Source of the DNA: an uncultured Francisellaceae bacterium
GTDB taxonomy: Bacteria; Pseudomonadota; Gammaproteobacteria; UBA6186; Azoamicaceae
Assembly (NCBI GenBank): GCA_945956915.1
Contig: CAMFJH010000004.1
Span: 1 to 64,000, forward strand
DNA length: 64,000 nucleotides
Direction: 5' to 3'
Positions 34,294 to 44,470 of this stretch are shown in pieces (position 1 is the stretch's first letter; each line of letters begins with the position of its first letter). The notes beneath the pieces were generated by a model. That model ran no database searches and was not told the origin of the DNA. It worked only from the letters and a program-made list of their open reading frames with translations. The position numbers and the translations under genes are program-made.

Positions 34294-37200
34294 TTAAAAT
34301 AAAAATCCAATTCTAGCACTGCCTGCATGCATCATGGCTTTAGAGCCACATTCTGCATCATAGAAGACACTCCAAAATCCTGAGGTGCAGAATTGACTGT
34401 ACACGCCAATACCTAATGCCGCCTGATGTTTAGGTTGTGTATAACTGGTAACTGCAAAATTTCCAGGAAATCCTACCAATCCCGCTATTAAAGTCCCTTT
34501 TTGAGTTTGTCTTTTGTTAACATAACTTAATTTAGTTTTAACCAATACAGAAACAATATCGGTTTCAATCAATTTGCTTAATCCAATACCTGCTTCAGAT
34601 CTTAAAAAGCCCACTTGCTTATGCCTTACTGCCAAATTCAAACTTCCAGCACCTTTTTCGTTATAAGCGTTTCTTCGAATATCAATATATTCTACATTTC
34701 CAAAAACTTCTGCATCTGATGTATCATTAATATCGAAAACGTAGCCTGCCCCTCCATAAGGAGAAATTGAAAATCCACGATAATGACTCGATGCATATCT
34801 ATTTAAGGTCCCAAACTTTAAATTTCTGCTCAGGGCGTAATTCGAATCCCCCGCAACCAAAGAACTGTCTAAATAAAAACCAGAATCGTTATACCAGCTG
34901 GCATATACCGATCCTAAAGCGGTATTCAGATGCGCTTTATCTGGATTGCCTTTCCAATCCAAATGAGAAAATACTTTACCTGCTGAAAAACCAAAGAACC
35001 ATTCATCACAAATGTCATAATCCATACCTAATAAAAATCCATTATTTTTGGAATTATAGGCTCTACTATTGCTCAACTTATTTTGTTGAAATTGACTGCC
35101 AAAGCCTCTAGCCCATGCATCGCCTTCAGGGAGACCACAAGCGTCTAAGAAATTGCCTTTAGTGATTTTAGAAATTATTGTAGCTTTTTCTTTGAATTGC
35201 TTATCTAAATGTTGTTCAATTTGAGTGCAAACTTGTTCTTGTTCCTTTTTTTTCTCCAAAATACGTTTTTGCATTCTTTGTTTTCGTGTGATTTTTTTAG
35301 GCCATAAATCCCCTGCAGCATATCCTGAATACACTACACCATTTGTCTGTGCATAATCTTTAGTTTTCTCTTGCTCGCATCGTTTTCTTGTTTTCTTAAA
35401 ATGCCTTAAAATATCCAAGCGTCTTGTGTTCACAAGATGCGTTTGTGCAATATCATCTGCAAGAACCCAATACGTAGCTGCTGTTTCTGCTGAACTGATT
35501 TGCTCAAAGGGACCATTAGCACCACAAGGATCCAATCCGGCTAAAATTGTTAAGACTGCGCCCAAATCAGTACCTGCTTGAAAAGGTAAGGTACTCAAGT
35601 ATTGAGCAACATTACTTTGATTCGGTGTTAAGCATGGCAGCTGTGGGTTGAAGGGGCTTAGAATTCTTAACTGCACACTATTTGGATTATAAATCACTTG
35701 TGTTTGAAACGGACCTAAATTATTATTGGTAAAATTAACTGTACTAAACTGCCCTACAACACCAGTGCTAGATGCTAAAAACGTATAGGTTGTGCCTGAA
35801 TAATAGGCATCTAATTGTGGCGTAAAAGATACTGTACTGCCTGTAATTGTAGCCAAACCCGGTGTGACTTGCAGCAATGCTGTCTGCGTACCATTCAATT
35901 GTATCCCTAAAGTTGCACCAGGATTATTTAAGAAACTACCCACTGTTAAGGTTCCAATACTTTGATCACCAGGCGATACTGTGCCTCCACTATTATTGAT
36001 CACAGCACCAGCAATAGAACCTCGACCGCCTAAAATACCACCAGAATTCACCGTGACAGAATCGGCCAAAGAGCCATCTACCAACAAAGCTCCTGCATTG
36101 ACAGTTGTTAATCCCGTGTATAAATTATTATTGGTAAGTGTTAGAATGCCTGTTCCTTGTTTAGTGACAGTCCCGGTACCGCTCATAACCCCTGTATAAG
36201 CACCGTTGATATTTTGATCAAAAACCACACTGGCATTGTTTAGAATATTACCTTGTACACTGCTGGTGTTTCCCTGTAAAACACCCGCTGTAACGGTGGT
36301 TCCTCCAGAGTAAGTATTTGGACCTGTTAAAATAAGCGTTCCTGTATTTTGTTTGGTTAAAGTGCCCGTACCACTCATCATTCCAGCATAAGTGCCTGTA
36401 AAATTTTGATCAAACACCACACTGGCATCATTTAAAATATTACCTTGCAAGCTATTGGTATTGCCTTGTAATACACCACCGGTAACCACTGTTCCGCCTG
36501 TATAACTATTAGTTCCCGTTAATACCATAAGGCCTGAGGTTTGGGTAATACTGCCGCCACCAATTAAATTACCACTTAAAGTTGTAGTATTACCGTTGAT
36601 ATTAACCAATGCACCGCTTAAACCACCATTTCCACTTAGGGTAATATTTTGAGGGCCAGCTATAACTCCACCGGCACTTGTGACTGTGAAAGGATTCGCC
36701 AAGCTAACAACTGCAGAATTCAATAAAGTTCCACCATTAAAGGTTAATAATCCTGTGCCTAAAGCTGTATTCGTATTTACATTTACATAACCACTTGTTA
36801 AGGTAGTACCACCCGAATAACTATTATTACCCAGTAATGATAAAGTGCCGCTACCGGTGTTGGCAACAATGGATCCTGGCCCACTAATATTCCCGGCCAA
36901 AGTTGTTATACCCGAATTAGTAACCGATAAAGTACCATTTAATATACCAGTCCCCAATATTCCTAAATCATGAGATCCATTAATTGTTGAGCCTGCAGCG
37001 CCTACTATGAAACCATTATTAATAGTGTAAGCACCATTAGATTGTAAAAAACTATCCGCGTTCAATACCAAACCGAAGGGAGTTACGTTTATACCCAATG
37101 CATTATTATTGCCTACAATAATGGTTCCATTCGTCAGTGTATTACCTCCTGCATATCCATTGCTTGCAGTTAATAACAAAGTCCCGCTACTCAGATTTGC

Positions 37201-39561
37201 ATTAATAGCATTCGGACCGCTTATTACCCCGTTCAAAGTGGTTAAGGCTGAATTGGTGATAGATAAAAGCCCATTCAAAGTGCCTGCACCATTTAATGTT
37301 AGATTTTGTGTACCGCCAAGGGTGCCTTGCGAAGCATTAACTGTAAAGGCATTTCCTAAGGTAACCCCCACATTCGTCAATAAAGTACTGCCATTGCTAA
37401 AAAATAAAGTACTGGTACCTAAGGCTGTATTATTGTCTGCTGCAATTCTACCACCTGTTAAATTAGTATTACCTGAATAAGTACTGGCACCTGTTAGAGT
37501 GAATGTTCCATTGCTTGTTTTGGTAAGGCTACCTGTTCCGATGATACTGCCTCCAAAAGTAAAATTGCTATTGTTTGATCCTACGGTAAAAGTGGCGGTT
37601 CCTAAATTGACTGTGCCTGCTGTGCCGGAAAAAATTCCGAGGGTTTGGTCAAAGGTTACTAAGCTAAATGTTCCCCCTGTCATTGCCAGTGCATTGGTAG
37701 TCGGCAACATATTAACCACACTGGCTTGTAATGTACCCGCCTGGATCGTCGTGAGCCCAGTGTATGTTTTGGGCATGGTTGCATAAACCAATGTCCCAGC
37801 ACCGGTTTTAGTAACACCACCTGTTCCACTTAAGGTTCCGATACCGCCTATGGTAATAGTATTCGCTGTATTGTTAACAGTAAGTAAATTTGCGCCTAAA
37901 GAACTGATATCAGGTAATACAATAGTTAAATTTTGAGCACCCCCTATAAAAGAAGGGGCGGTTAACATAATGCTATTCGTAATCGAAGCAGTAGTATTGG
38001 ATCGTAGAGTACCTCCACTCAAAGTCAATAATCCTGTTCCTATAGCCATATTACTGCCTACTGTAATAAAACCTGAAGTACTAGGATTACCTGTACCTAG
38101 AAGTGTGCCACCGCTATAGTTATTTGCACTATTTATAACTAAATCGCCTGCACCTTGTTGTGAAATACTACCCTGCCCTGTAATACCTGCTACTAAGGGA
38201 TTACCATTTACAGTTTGTGTAACACCTGCTGGGGATTGAAACTGAACGGTAACACCAGCACCTATAAATAAATCTGCGCCACCCCGACTACCATTATTAG
38301 CCCCAGCACCTGACTGAACAAAGCTATTACTAAACGCCTGATCTTGTGTACTGCTAATCGTTAGCGTTGATGCTACCCCACCGTCTTCCGTTCCCCCTGC
38401 AAATATAGCGCCCCCAAATCCAGCGCCACCGCCGCCTGTTGTTGTATCGCCGTCCCCACCCCCCAATGCAGGTGCACCCCCATCTGTGCCCCCAGCCCCA
38501 CCTCCTGAAATACCATAACCGCCACCACCGCCAAATCCTCCTGCACCACCTATATTCTGCCCCGAACCGCCACCACCGCCATAACCTCCGATTGCACCTG
38601 AAGTGCCAGCAACCCCACCACCACCACCACCTCCGAAACCTCCTTCGCCGGGAAGAGGATGTTCATCAGTACCCCCATCCATGCCCCCTACTCCTCCCCC
38701 AGCACCACGTCGGCTAGAAGCGCCGCCACCACCACCACCACCTGCATTTATACCCCCCAACCCTCCGTTACTAGAATTTCCCCCCGATGCAGCGTTTATA
38801 ATTAAACCTTCAACACCATTATTACTGATTGTTGAACCGCCTAAACCTGATACCCCGCCGCCGCCGCCGCCAATCGCTGGTCCTTCATTGCCAATTCCAC
38901 CATTACCATTCAATAAGCCACCGCCTCCTGCGAAAGCACCATTCGTTCCATCTCCACCTATGGCCTGATTACCACTAAAATTCACATTAGTTAAATTGAC
39001 AATCATCGCCTGGTTGATAAATAATGCACCACCAGCACCCATACCACCGCCACCACCAGTACCCCCTTGTGCCACGCCATTTTGAAGGGTTAAAGAACCA
39101 CTAGTACCTCCCAGGATATTGACAGCTATAGGGGTGGGTGTATAGGAAGGAGCAGCGCCTGCTGGTGTACCATAAACAAAGAAAATAGATCCTGTATTAT
39201 TTGCATTTATTGTTAGATTAGCCGCTGGAAAATTTGTCGTGATATCCATGCTTTGGGTGATGGCAGGTAAGGCTTTAGTTAAGGTGACTGTACCGCCCCC
39301 ACTTCCTAAATTAAAAACAACTCTATTCCCCGAGCCTAAATTTGCTTGAGTGAGCGCATAGCGTAATTCTCCCGCAGTCACACTTGTAAATCCTCCAGCA
39401 ACAGGGTTGTCTGTAGTAAGCGTCACTAGATAATCTATAGCATGTGTAGGTAAAGAAACGGCTAGGATACCTATTAGCCCAAGGGCAATTCGAGTAATCT
39501 GAATCTTGCAGGACGATAAAAACGATAAAAACGATAAAGAAAGGCTAAATAATCTTTCCAT
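34294..39561 (-). CDS. Giant autotransporter with glycine-rich segment and PATR-type beta-helix passenger
   Basis: The protein has 1755 residues. A long signal segment ends near PTHA (about residue 41). From about 165 to 400 the passenger is extremely Gly-rich, with runs of four to six glycines. From about 470 to 1230 it carries many autotransporter-associated repeats of the type TGxNTYSGGTTVxxGxLQ. Two consecutive units are nearly the same (VLQGNT, then QGNILN, then ASVVFDQN). TVSPGDQSIGTLTVGSF marks the passenger end. A Lys/Glu-rich charged stretch (about 1360-1470) precedes the C-terminal barrel (about 1480-1755), which ends ARIGFLF. It is a type V secreted surface protein, probably an adhesin; the ligand is unknown. 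It is about twice the usual length of such passengers. Confidence 0.9.
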   Translation of the reverse strand: MERLFSLSLSFLSFLSSCKIQITRIALGLIGILAVSLPTHAIDYLVTLTTDNPVAGGFTSVTAGELRYALTQANLGSGNRVVFNLGSGGGTVTLTKALPAITQSMDITTNFPAANLTINANNTGSIFFVYGTPAGAAPSYTPTPIAVNILGGTSGSLTLQNGVAQGGTGGGGGMGAGGALFINQAMIVNLTNVNFSGNQAIGGDGTNGAFAGGGGLLNGNGGIGNEGPAIGGGGGGVSGLGGSTISNNGVEGLIINAASGGNSSNGGLGGINAGGGGGGGASSRRGAGGGVGGMDGGTDEHPLPGEGGFGGGGGGGVAGTSGAIGGYGGGGGSGQNIGGAGGFGGGGGYGISGGGAGGTDGGAPALGGGDGDTTTGGGGAGFGGAIFAGGTEDGGVASTLTISSTQDQAFSNSFVQSGAGANNGSRGGADLFIGAGVTVQFQSPAGVTQTVNGNPLVAGITGQGSISQQGAGDLVINSANNYSGGTLLGTGNPSTSGFITVGSNMAIGTGLLTLSGGTLRSNTTASITNSIMLTAPSFIGGAQNLTIVLPDISSLGANLLTVNNTANTITIGGIGTLSGTGGVTKTGAGTLVYATMPKTYTGLTTIQAGTLQASVVNMLPTTNALAMTGGTFSLVTFDQTLGIFSGTAGTVNLGTATFTVGSNNSNFTFGGSIIGTGSLTKTSNGTFTLTGASTYSGNTNLTGGRIAADNNTALGTSTLFFSNGSTLLTNVGVTLGNAFTVNASQGTLGGTQNLTLNGAGTLNGLLSITNSALTTLNGVISGPNAINANLSSGTLLLTASNGYAGGNTLTNGTIIVGNNNALGINVTPFGLVLNADSFLQSNGAYTINNGFIVGAAGSTINGSHDLGILGTGILNGTLSVTNSGITTLAGNISGPGSIVANTGSGTLSLLGNNSYSGGTTLTSGYVNVNTNTALGTGLLTFNGGTLLNSAVVSLANPFTVTSAGGVIAGPQNITLSGNGGLSGALVNINGNTTTLSGNLIGGGSITQTSGLMVLTGTNSYTGGTVVTGGVLQGNTNSLQGNILNDASVVFDQNFTGTYAGMMSGTGTLTKQNTGTLILTGPNTYSGGTTVTAGVLQGNTSSVQGNILNNASVVFDQNINGAYTGVMSGTGTVTKQGTGILTLTNNNLYTGLTTVNAGALLVDGSLADSVTVNSGGILGGRGSIAGAVINNSGGTVSPGDQSIGTLTVGSFLNNPGATLGIQLNGTQTALLQVTPGLATITGSTVSFTPQLDAYYSGTTYTFLASSTGVVGQFSTVNFTNNNLGPFQTQVIYNPNSVQLRILSPFNPQLPCLTPNQSNVAQYLSTLPFQAGTDLGAVLTILAGLDPCGANGPFEQISSAETAATYWVLADDIAQTHLVNTRRLDILRHFKKTRKRCEQEKTKDYAQTNGVVYSGYAAGDLWPKKITRKQRMQKRILEKKKEQEQVCTQIEQHLDKQFKEKATIISKITKGNFLDACGLPEGDAWARGFGSQFQQNKLSNSRAYNSKNNGFLLGMDYDICDEWFFGFSAGKVFSHLDWKGNPDKAHLNTALGSVYASWYNDSGFYLDSSLVAGDSNYALSRNLKFGTLNRYASSHYRGFSISPYGGAGYVFDINDTSDAEVFGNVEYIDIRRNAYNEKGAGSLNLAVRHKQVGFLRSEAGIGLSKLIETDIVSVLVKTKLSYVNKRQTQKGTLIAGLVGFPGNFAVTSYTQPKHQAALGIGVYSQFCTSGFWSVFYDAECGSKAMMHAGSARIGFLF
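39514..39540. repeat. Three 9-bp tandem repeats inside the autotransporter signal-peptide region
   Basis: The unit CGATAAAAA occurs twice, followed by CGATAAAGA. On the coding strand each unit encodes Phe-Leu-Ser, giving FLSFLSS early in the protein. Slippage by whole units would keep the frame, so length variation rather than on/off switching would be expected. Confidence 0.6.
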
Positions 39562-39617
39562 GATAATCTGACTCCTTATTTACATCCTGTAAACGATACG
39601 CTTTGTAGAATCTTAAT

Positions 39618-40382
39618 CTACGGAGGTGTTTTTAAAGCAATTAAATGATCTAAAACTCTCAACAAACCTTCAGCACTGCCAGCCATTACTGCAGAAGTCG
39701 CAAAACTACCTGCAGGCGTATTTACTACAAAATAAGGACTTATGGTAATTTGATAGGCAAGGCTTAATTCTGAACTCTGCGTAAACTGCCTGTTTACAGC
39801 AAAAGAACGATAAGTATCCATAAATGCGGTAGGATCAATCCCTCGCACTTTTACAAAATCTTCCAATACTCCCTCTTTAGAAAAATCAATATGATTTTGA
39901 TTAACGGCTGTAAAAAAATCAGCATCTAATTTATCTGATAAGTCCATCGTTTTAAGGGCATAATATATTTTAGCCAATGGTTCCCAAGAAGGATGAAACA
40001 CCACAGGCACCCGATACATCACAATCGGTGTCTGGCTGCCAGGGGCTTCTTTAAGTTTTGCCCATTGATTAACCACCGGATAAAGTTGCTGGCACCCATA
40101 ACACCCATAACTGAAAAAAGTAATTATCTGAATTTTTCCAGGATCCTGCTCGATAAAAGCTTGCACACGAGGATTTTGAGAAACAGCAATGGGCACGCGA
40201 TGATATTGTTTCCCTTCTTCAATCACTGCAGGAACAGGCACAGGTGTTTCTACAGCAGTTTGGACCGCAGGCTGTGTCGGCGCTTCTTCTGCATTCGCCA
40301 TAGACTGCAAAGTCCATAAACCTAAGGCCAAAAGGCAGCTGCCATAAACTAATTTTTTAATGTAAACCTGATGCATACTCAC
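39618..40382 (-). CDS. DsbA-like periplasmic thiol:disulfide oxidoreductase with a CYGC active site
   Basis: The 254-residue protein has a signal peptide (about residues 10-31) and a Pro/Val-rich linker. A DsbA-type thioredoxin fold follows, with the redox pair CYGC at residues 94-97 (TFFSYGCYGCQQLYP) and the cis-proline segment ITISPYFVVN. Classical DsbA has CPHC, so the redox potential may differ. The gene follows cytochrome c4 with a 26-bp overlap, an order known from pseudomonads where dsbA lies beside cytochrome c4 and engB. It probably oxidises periplasmic cysteines. LptD and the Cys-rich barrel at 19629-20417 would be candidate clients. Confidence 0.8.
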   Translation of the reverse strand: MSMHQVYIKKLVYGSCLLALGLWTLQSMANAEEAPTQPAVQTAVETPVPVPAVIEEGKQYHRVPIAVSQNPRVQAFIEQDPGKIQIITFFSYGCYGCQQLYPVVNQWAKLKEAPGSQTPIVMYRVPVVFHPSWEPLAKIYYALKTMDLSDKLDADFFTAVNQNHIDFSKEGVLEDFVKVRGIDPTAFMDTYRSFAVNRQFTQSSELSLAYQITISPYFVVNTPAGSFATSAVMAGSAEGLLRVLDHLIALKTPP

Positions 40383-41025
40383 TCACTGCTTGAATTTCTT
40401 CATCCGACATCCGTTTTGCGATGTCTCTCATAATACCGTTTGGATCACTGGAACGAGTACCCGTACGAAACTTTTTAAGCTGCGTTGCAGTGTACTCAGC
40501 TTGCTGACCGCTTAACCTGGGATAGTTTGCCGGAATATTGCCATCGCCCGTGGGCCCATGACACGCTATACAAGCGCTAACCCCTGTTTTCAAATTGCCA
40601 CCTCTGTAGATTTTTTCGCCTAAGCTAAGCAATTCCTGTTTTGCCCCCCCAGGTGTGGCTTTTTGACTGGCATAAAAACTCGCTAACTCTTGAATATCTT
40701 CATCACTAAGACCTTGGGCCATGGCAACCATGCTTGGATCGTTTCTACCCCCTTTGTCAGCCTTTCTAAATTCCTTTAACTCTTTAATTATATAGTCTTC
40801 ATGCTGACCCGCAAGTTTTGGCCACATTCCAACGCTACTATTTCCATCTACGCCATGACAGGCTGCACAGACTTCCGATTTTGCAGGTACTTTTCCAACA
40901 ATAGAGGGTGTAATAGCGGTAGGAGTAGAGGGCGTGGGCAAGAGGGTAGGAACTTCTGCGACTACAGCCATACTGACAAAAACAGTTAAGCTGAATAACT
41001 TTTTCGCTAAAAGCTTTATTACCAT
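40357..41025 (-). CDS. Diheme cytochrome c4
   Basis: The 222-residue protein has a signal peptide and two similar cytochrome c domains. Heme sites are EVCAACHGVDGNSS (about residue 52) and SACIACHGPTGDGN (about residue 152). Each domain carries a PKLAGQ or PRLSGQ segment and a later methionine region (MVAMAQGLSDEDI, MRDIAKRMSDEEI). Cytochrome c4 carries electrons in the periplasm and is a plausible donor to the aa3 oxidase encoded at 13-16 kb. It is divergent from engB and overlaps the dsbA-like gene. Confidence 0.92.
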   Translation of the reverse strand: MVIKLLAKKLFSLTVFVSMAVVAEVPTLLPTPSTPTAITPSIVGKVPAKSEVCAACHGVDGNSSVGMWPKLAGQHEDYIIKELKEFRKADKGGRNDPSMVAMAQGLSDEDIQELASFYASQKATPGGAKQELLSLGEKIYRGGNLKTGVSACIACHGPTGDGNIPANYPRLSGQQAEYTATQLKKFRTGTRSSDPNGIMRDIAKRMSDEEIQAVSEYASGLH

Positions 41026-41085
41026 CCCTTGTCTCCTGTCTCAACACCCATTTTCAAAATGATCATATAAAGGTTATTATACCGA

Positions 41086-41694
41086 ATGGCCATCTTAAAC
41101 TACAATCAAATACACTTTTTAAAAAGCGCGGCATATTTTTCCCAATGTCCACAGGATACAGGAAGCGAAGTTGCCTTTGCTGGACGTTCTAATGCAGGTA
41201 AATCCTCTGCTTTAAACACCCTTACCGGCCATCATCGTTTGGCGCGCACCAGTAAAACCCCCGGCAGGACTCAGTTACTCAACTTTTTCGAATTGGATCC
41301 CCTGCACCGTTTAGTCGATCTCCCTGGATATGGTTACGCTAAAGTACCCGATGCGGTTAAAGAGAAGTGGGGAAAATCTATAGCAGAATATATTGTTAAT
41401 CGAGAAAGTTTAAAAGGCATTGTATTGCTGATGGATATTCGTCATCCCTTAAAAGAATTTGATTGGGAAATGATTGAATGGACGGGTTCTCAAAATTTAC
41501 CGATACACATTTTGTTAACCAAAGCTGATAAATTAAAAAAAGGAGCGGCTCAAAATACGCTATTAAAGGTCACTCGAGATCTTATCCAACACGCCGACTT
41601 TGTTTCGGTACAATTATTTTCTTCTTTCACAGGGCTTGGTATTGAAGCCCTGAAAGCCAAATTAAATGAGTGGTTAATCTGTCAAGAAACTTAA
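41086..41694 (+). CDS. engB: Ribosome biogenesis GTPase EngB (YihA/YsxC)
   Basis: The 202-residue GTPase shows G1 [19 protein letters not shown]2 region [15 protein letters not shown]3 [11 protein letters not shown] and G4 [11 protein letters not shown]. EngB acts in large-subunit assembly. The start lies 60 bp from the divergent cytochrome c4 gene, and polA follows, the normal order in this group of bacteria. An in-frame extension of polA overlaps its 3' end but is unlikely to be used. Confidence 0.96.
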   Translation: MAILNYNQIHFLKSAAYFSQCPQDTGSEVAFAGRSNAGKSSALNTLTGHHRLARTSKTPGRTQLLNFFELDPLHRLVDLPGYGYAKVPDAVKEKWGKSIAEYIVNRESLKGIVLLMDIRHPLKEFDWEMIEWTGSQNLPIHILLTKADKLKKGAAQNTLLKVTRDLIQHADFVSVQLFSSFTGLGIEALKAKLNEWLICQET

Positions 41695-41714
41695 AACACA
41701 ACGAGCACTGCATT

Positions 41715-44453
41715 ATGTCTACTATTCCCCCTTCACCTTTTGTTTTAATCGATGGCTCCTCGTATTTATTCAGAGCGTATCATGCACTGCCACCCTTCAC
41801 CAATTCTAAAGGCCAACCTACAGGGGCTATTTATGGTGTGGTGAATATGCTAAAAAAAATAATGACAGAATATTCCCCTCAAAAAATGGCCGTGGTCTTT
41901 GACAGTAAAGAAAAAAATTTCAGACATGCGCTATACGAGCCTTATAAAGCCAATAGAACGGTAATGCCCGATGAGCTTCAAACCCAAATTGCACCTTTAC
42001 ATGCGCTGATACAAGCCATGGGAATCCCTTTGATTATTATACCCGGCATAGAAGCCGATGATATTATTGGCACCCTAGCAAAACAAGCCAAACAAAAAGG
42101 ATTGTTCACTTTAATTTCTACAGGCGACAAAGATTTTACACAGCTGGTATCCGATGATCATATTATCTTAATCAACACCATGAGTAATACGATTTACAAT
42201 CGTGAAAAAGTCATTGAAAAATTTGAAGTCCCTCCCGAATCGATGGTGGATTATTTAAGTTTAATTGGGGATTCTGTGGATAATGTGCCCGGTATTCCCA
42301 ATGTAGGGCCTAAAACAGCCGTAAAATGGTTAAAGGCTTATCATACATTGGATAATATTATTGCGCACGCAGATGAAATAACAGGCAAAGTAGGCGAAAA
42401 CTTAAGAGCAAACCTTGGCGTATTACCTTTATACAAAGAACTGGTGACTATTAAAACGGATATGGATATTGCTATCAGTCCTGAAAACACCCCTGAGTAT
42501 TTTGAATTAAAACAACCTGATCTCACTCGATTAAGAAATTTATATACTGAACTTGAATTTAAATCCTGGTTACAAATGCTCAATAAAATGCCCATAACAC
42601 CCGAATTTTCTGCTGTTGAAACCGTTGAAATTAACGAGCAAATCACAAAAGATTATCAAATTATTTTAAGCATAGAACAATTAAACACCTGGGTTCCAAA
42701 ATTAAAAAATTCATCTATCCTAGCTATTTCTACTAAAACTTCAACTGCCAATTATATTTCGGCTTCGATTGTAGGTATTGCTTTTGCCATTCAAGCTCAG
42801 GAAGCCATTTATATTCCCTTTGGACATGATTATATGGATGCCCCTTCTCAGCTAGAATCCAGAGTTGTATTAGAAGCTTTAAAACCCTTATTAGAAGATT
42901 CGAATTTACTTAAAATAGGACATAATATTAAATACGATATAGAAGTACTGGCCAATCATGAGATTAACTTAAAGGGTATCGCTTTTGATACGATGTTAGA
43001 ATCTTATATTGTGCACAGCACTTCTGGGCAACATACCCTAGATGCTCTTGCACAACGTATCTTAAAATACAGTGCTACATCTTATGAAAATATCGCAGGC
43101 AAGGGTGTTAAAGAAATTGCTTTTAACCAAATCCCTATAGAGACAGCAGGCGCTTATGCTACCGAAGAAGTCGATCTCATTTTGCAAGTACATCAACTTT
43201 TATGGAAAACTTTAGAGAGCTTACCCAAACAAAAAAATGTTTTTCAAACGATTGAAATGCCTTTAGTTCCCGTGTTGGCACGTATGGAACGTCATGGGGT
43301 TTTAATTGATCCTGCACGTCTGGCCCAACAAAGTGTCGAATTACAACATCGCATGCAAGCAGTAGAGCAAGAAGTGTTTAGTTTGGCCGACGAAATGTTT
43401 AATTTGAATTCCCCTAAACAATTACAAGAAATCTTGTTTAGCAAATTAAAATATCCTGTTCTTGAAAAAACACCCTCTGGCCAAGCTTCTACTTCAGAAC
43501 CCGTTCTACAAGAATTAGCGCTCAATTATCCTGTGGCAGCCCTTATCTTAGAATATCGCAGTCTTAGTAAATTAAAATCCACCTACACCGATGCCCTGCC
43601 TGCTCAAATTAACCCTCAAACAGGCAGGGTACATACTTCTTACCAGCAAGCGGTAACTTCTACCGGTCGATTATCTTCAACTGATCCCAATTTACAAAAT
43701 ATTCCCATTAGAGGTAACGAAGGCAGAAGAATACGAAGCGCTTTCATTGCACCTCGCGGCAAGAAAATAGTGGCTGCCGATTACTCCCAAATAGAATTGC
43801 GCATTATGGCTCATCTTTCCCAAGATAAAGGCTTACAAGAAGCTTTTGAACAAGAAATCGATATTCATAACATGACTGCAGCAGGGGTATTCAATGTCCC
43901 TTTAGAAGCCGTCAGTGATGAACAACGCAGGCAATCCAAAGCGATTAATTTTGGATTGATGTATGGCATGTCGGTGTTTGGCTTGGCTAAGCAATTAGGC
44001 GTTTCGCAAGAAGAAGCTAAGAAAACTGTTGATAATTATTTTAATTATTTCCCAGGCGTAAAACAGTTTATGGATAAAACTCGACAAGAAGCTTTTGAAT
44101 CCGGTTATGTAGAAACTGTGACTGGAAGACGCTTATATCTACCCGATGTAAAATCGCCGAAAATGAATATTAGAAAAGCGGCAGAGCGTGCGGCGATTAA
44201 TGCGCCCATGCAAGGCACCAATGCAGATATTATTAAATTGGCGATGATTCAAATTGATGAACTCATTCACGAAAAAAAATGGGATATGCATATGATAATG
44301 CAAGTCCATGATGAGCTGGTATTTGAAGTTTCTGAAACTATTTTGCCAGTGGCTATTGCTAAAATAAAAGAAATCATGGAAAATGTTATTAAGCTGTCAG
44401 TTAAGTTACATGTAAATATAGGTGTGGCAGATAATTGGGAAGCTGCACACTAG
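41715..44453 (+). CDS. polA: DNA polymerase I, with apparently lost 3'-5' proofreading residues
   Basis: I start at the ATG at 41715 (912 residues, STIPPSPFVLIDGSSYLFRA); an upstream TTG-type extension lies inside engB. The 5'-3' exonuclease domain (FDSKEKNFRH, EADDIIGTLA, STGDKDFTQLV, NVPGIPNVGPKTA) and the polymerase domain (STGRLSSTDPNLQNIPIRG, VAADYSQIELRIMAH, QSKAINFGLMYGMSVFGLA, MQVHDELVFE) are intact. In the central domain, E. coli FDTETDSL reads ISTKTSTA, so Asp355 becomes Ser (residue 339) and Glu357 becomes Lys (341). The Exo III motif reads YATEEVD where E. coli has YAAEDAD, changing Asp501 to Glu. Repair synthesis and primer removal should work, but proofreading is probably gone. 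Confidence 0.95.
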   Translation: MSTIPPSPFVLIDGSSYLFRAYHALPPFTNSKGQPTGAIYGVVNMLKKIMTEYSPQKMAVVFDSKEKNFRHALYEPYKANRTVMPDELQTQIAPLHALIQAMGIPLIIIPGIEADDIIGTLAKQAKQKGLFTLISTGDKDFTQLVSDDHIILINTMSNTIYNREKVIEKFEVPPESMVDYLSLIGDSVDNVPGIPNVGPKTAVKWLKAYHTLDNIIAHADEITGKVGENLRANLGVLPLYKELVTIKTDMDIAISPENTPEYFELKQPDLTRLRNLYTELEFKSWLQMLNKMPITPEFSAVETVEINEQITKDYQIILSIEQLNTWVPKLKNSSILAISTKTSTANYISASIVGIAFAIQAQEAIYIPFGHDYMDAPSQLESRVVLEALKPLLEDSNLLKIGHNIKYDIEVLANHEINLKGIAFDTMLESYIVHSTSGQHTLDALAQRILKYSATSYENIAGKGVKEIAFNQIPIETAGAYATEEVDLILQVHQLLWKTLESLPKQKNVFQTIEMPLVPVLARMERHGVLIDPARLAQQSVELQHRMQAVEQEVFSLADEMFNLNSPKQLQEILFSKLKYPVLEKTPSGQASTSEPVLQELALNYPVAALILEYRSLSKLKSTYTDALPAQINPQTGRVHTSYQQAVTSTGRLSSTDPNLQNIPIRGNEGRRIRSAFIAPRGKKIVAADYSQIELRIMAHLSQDKGLQEAFEQEIDIHNMTAAGVFNVPLEAVSDEQRRQSKAINFGLMYGMSVFGLAKQLGVSQEEAKKTVDNYFNYFPGVKQFMDKTRQEAFESGYVETVTGRRLYLPDVKSPKMNIRKAAERAAINAPMQGTNADIIKLAMIQIDELIHEKKWDMHMIMQVHDELVFEVSETILPVAIAKIKEIMENVIKLSVKLHVNIGVADNWEAAH

Positions 44454-44470
44454 GAGAGTACTTACACACG

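Noticed and set aside
38439-38968. Pro/His-rich open frames on the plus strand
   Set aside because: They are the antisense of the Gly-rich part of the autotransporter gene (GGN/GGT codons read as CCN/ACC); no ribosome-binding site and no known domain.
41670-41714. N-terminal extension of polA by 15 residues
   Set aside because: It lies inside engB, lacks a ribosome-binding site, and PolA proteins start just before the FVLIDGSSYLFRA segment.
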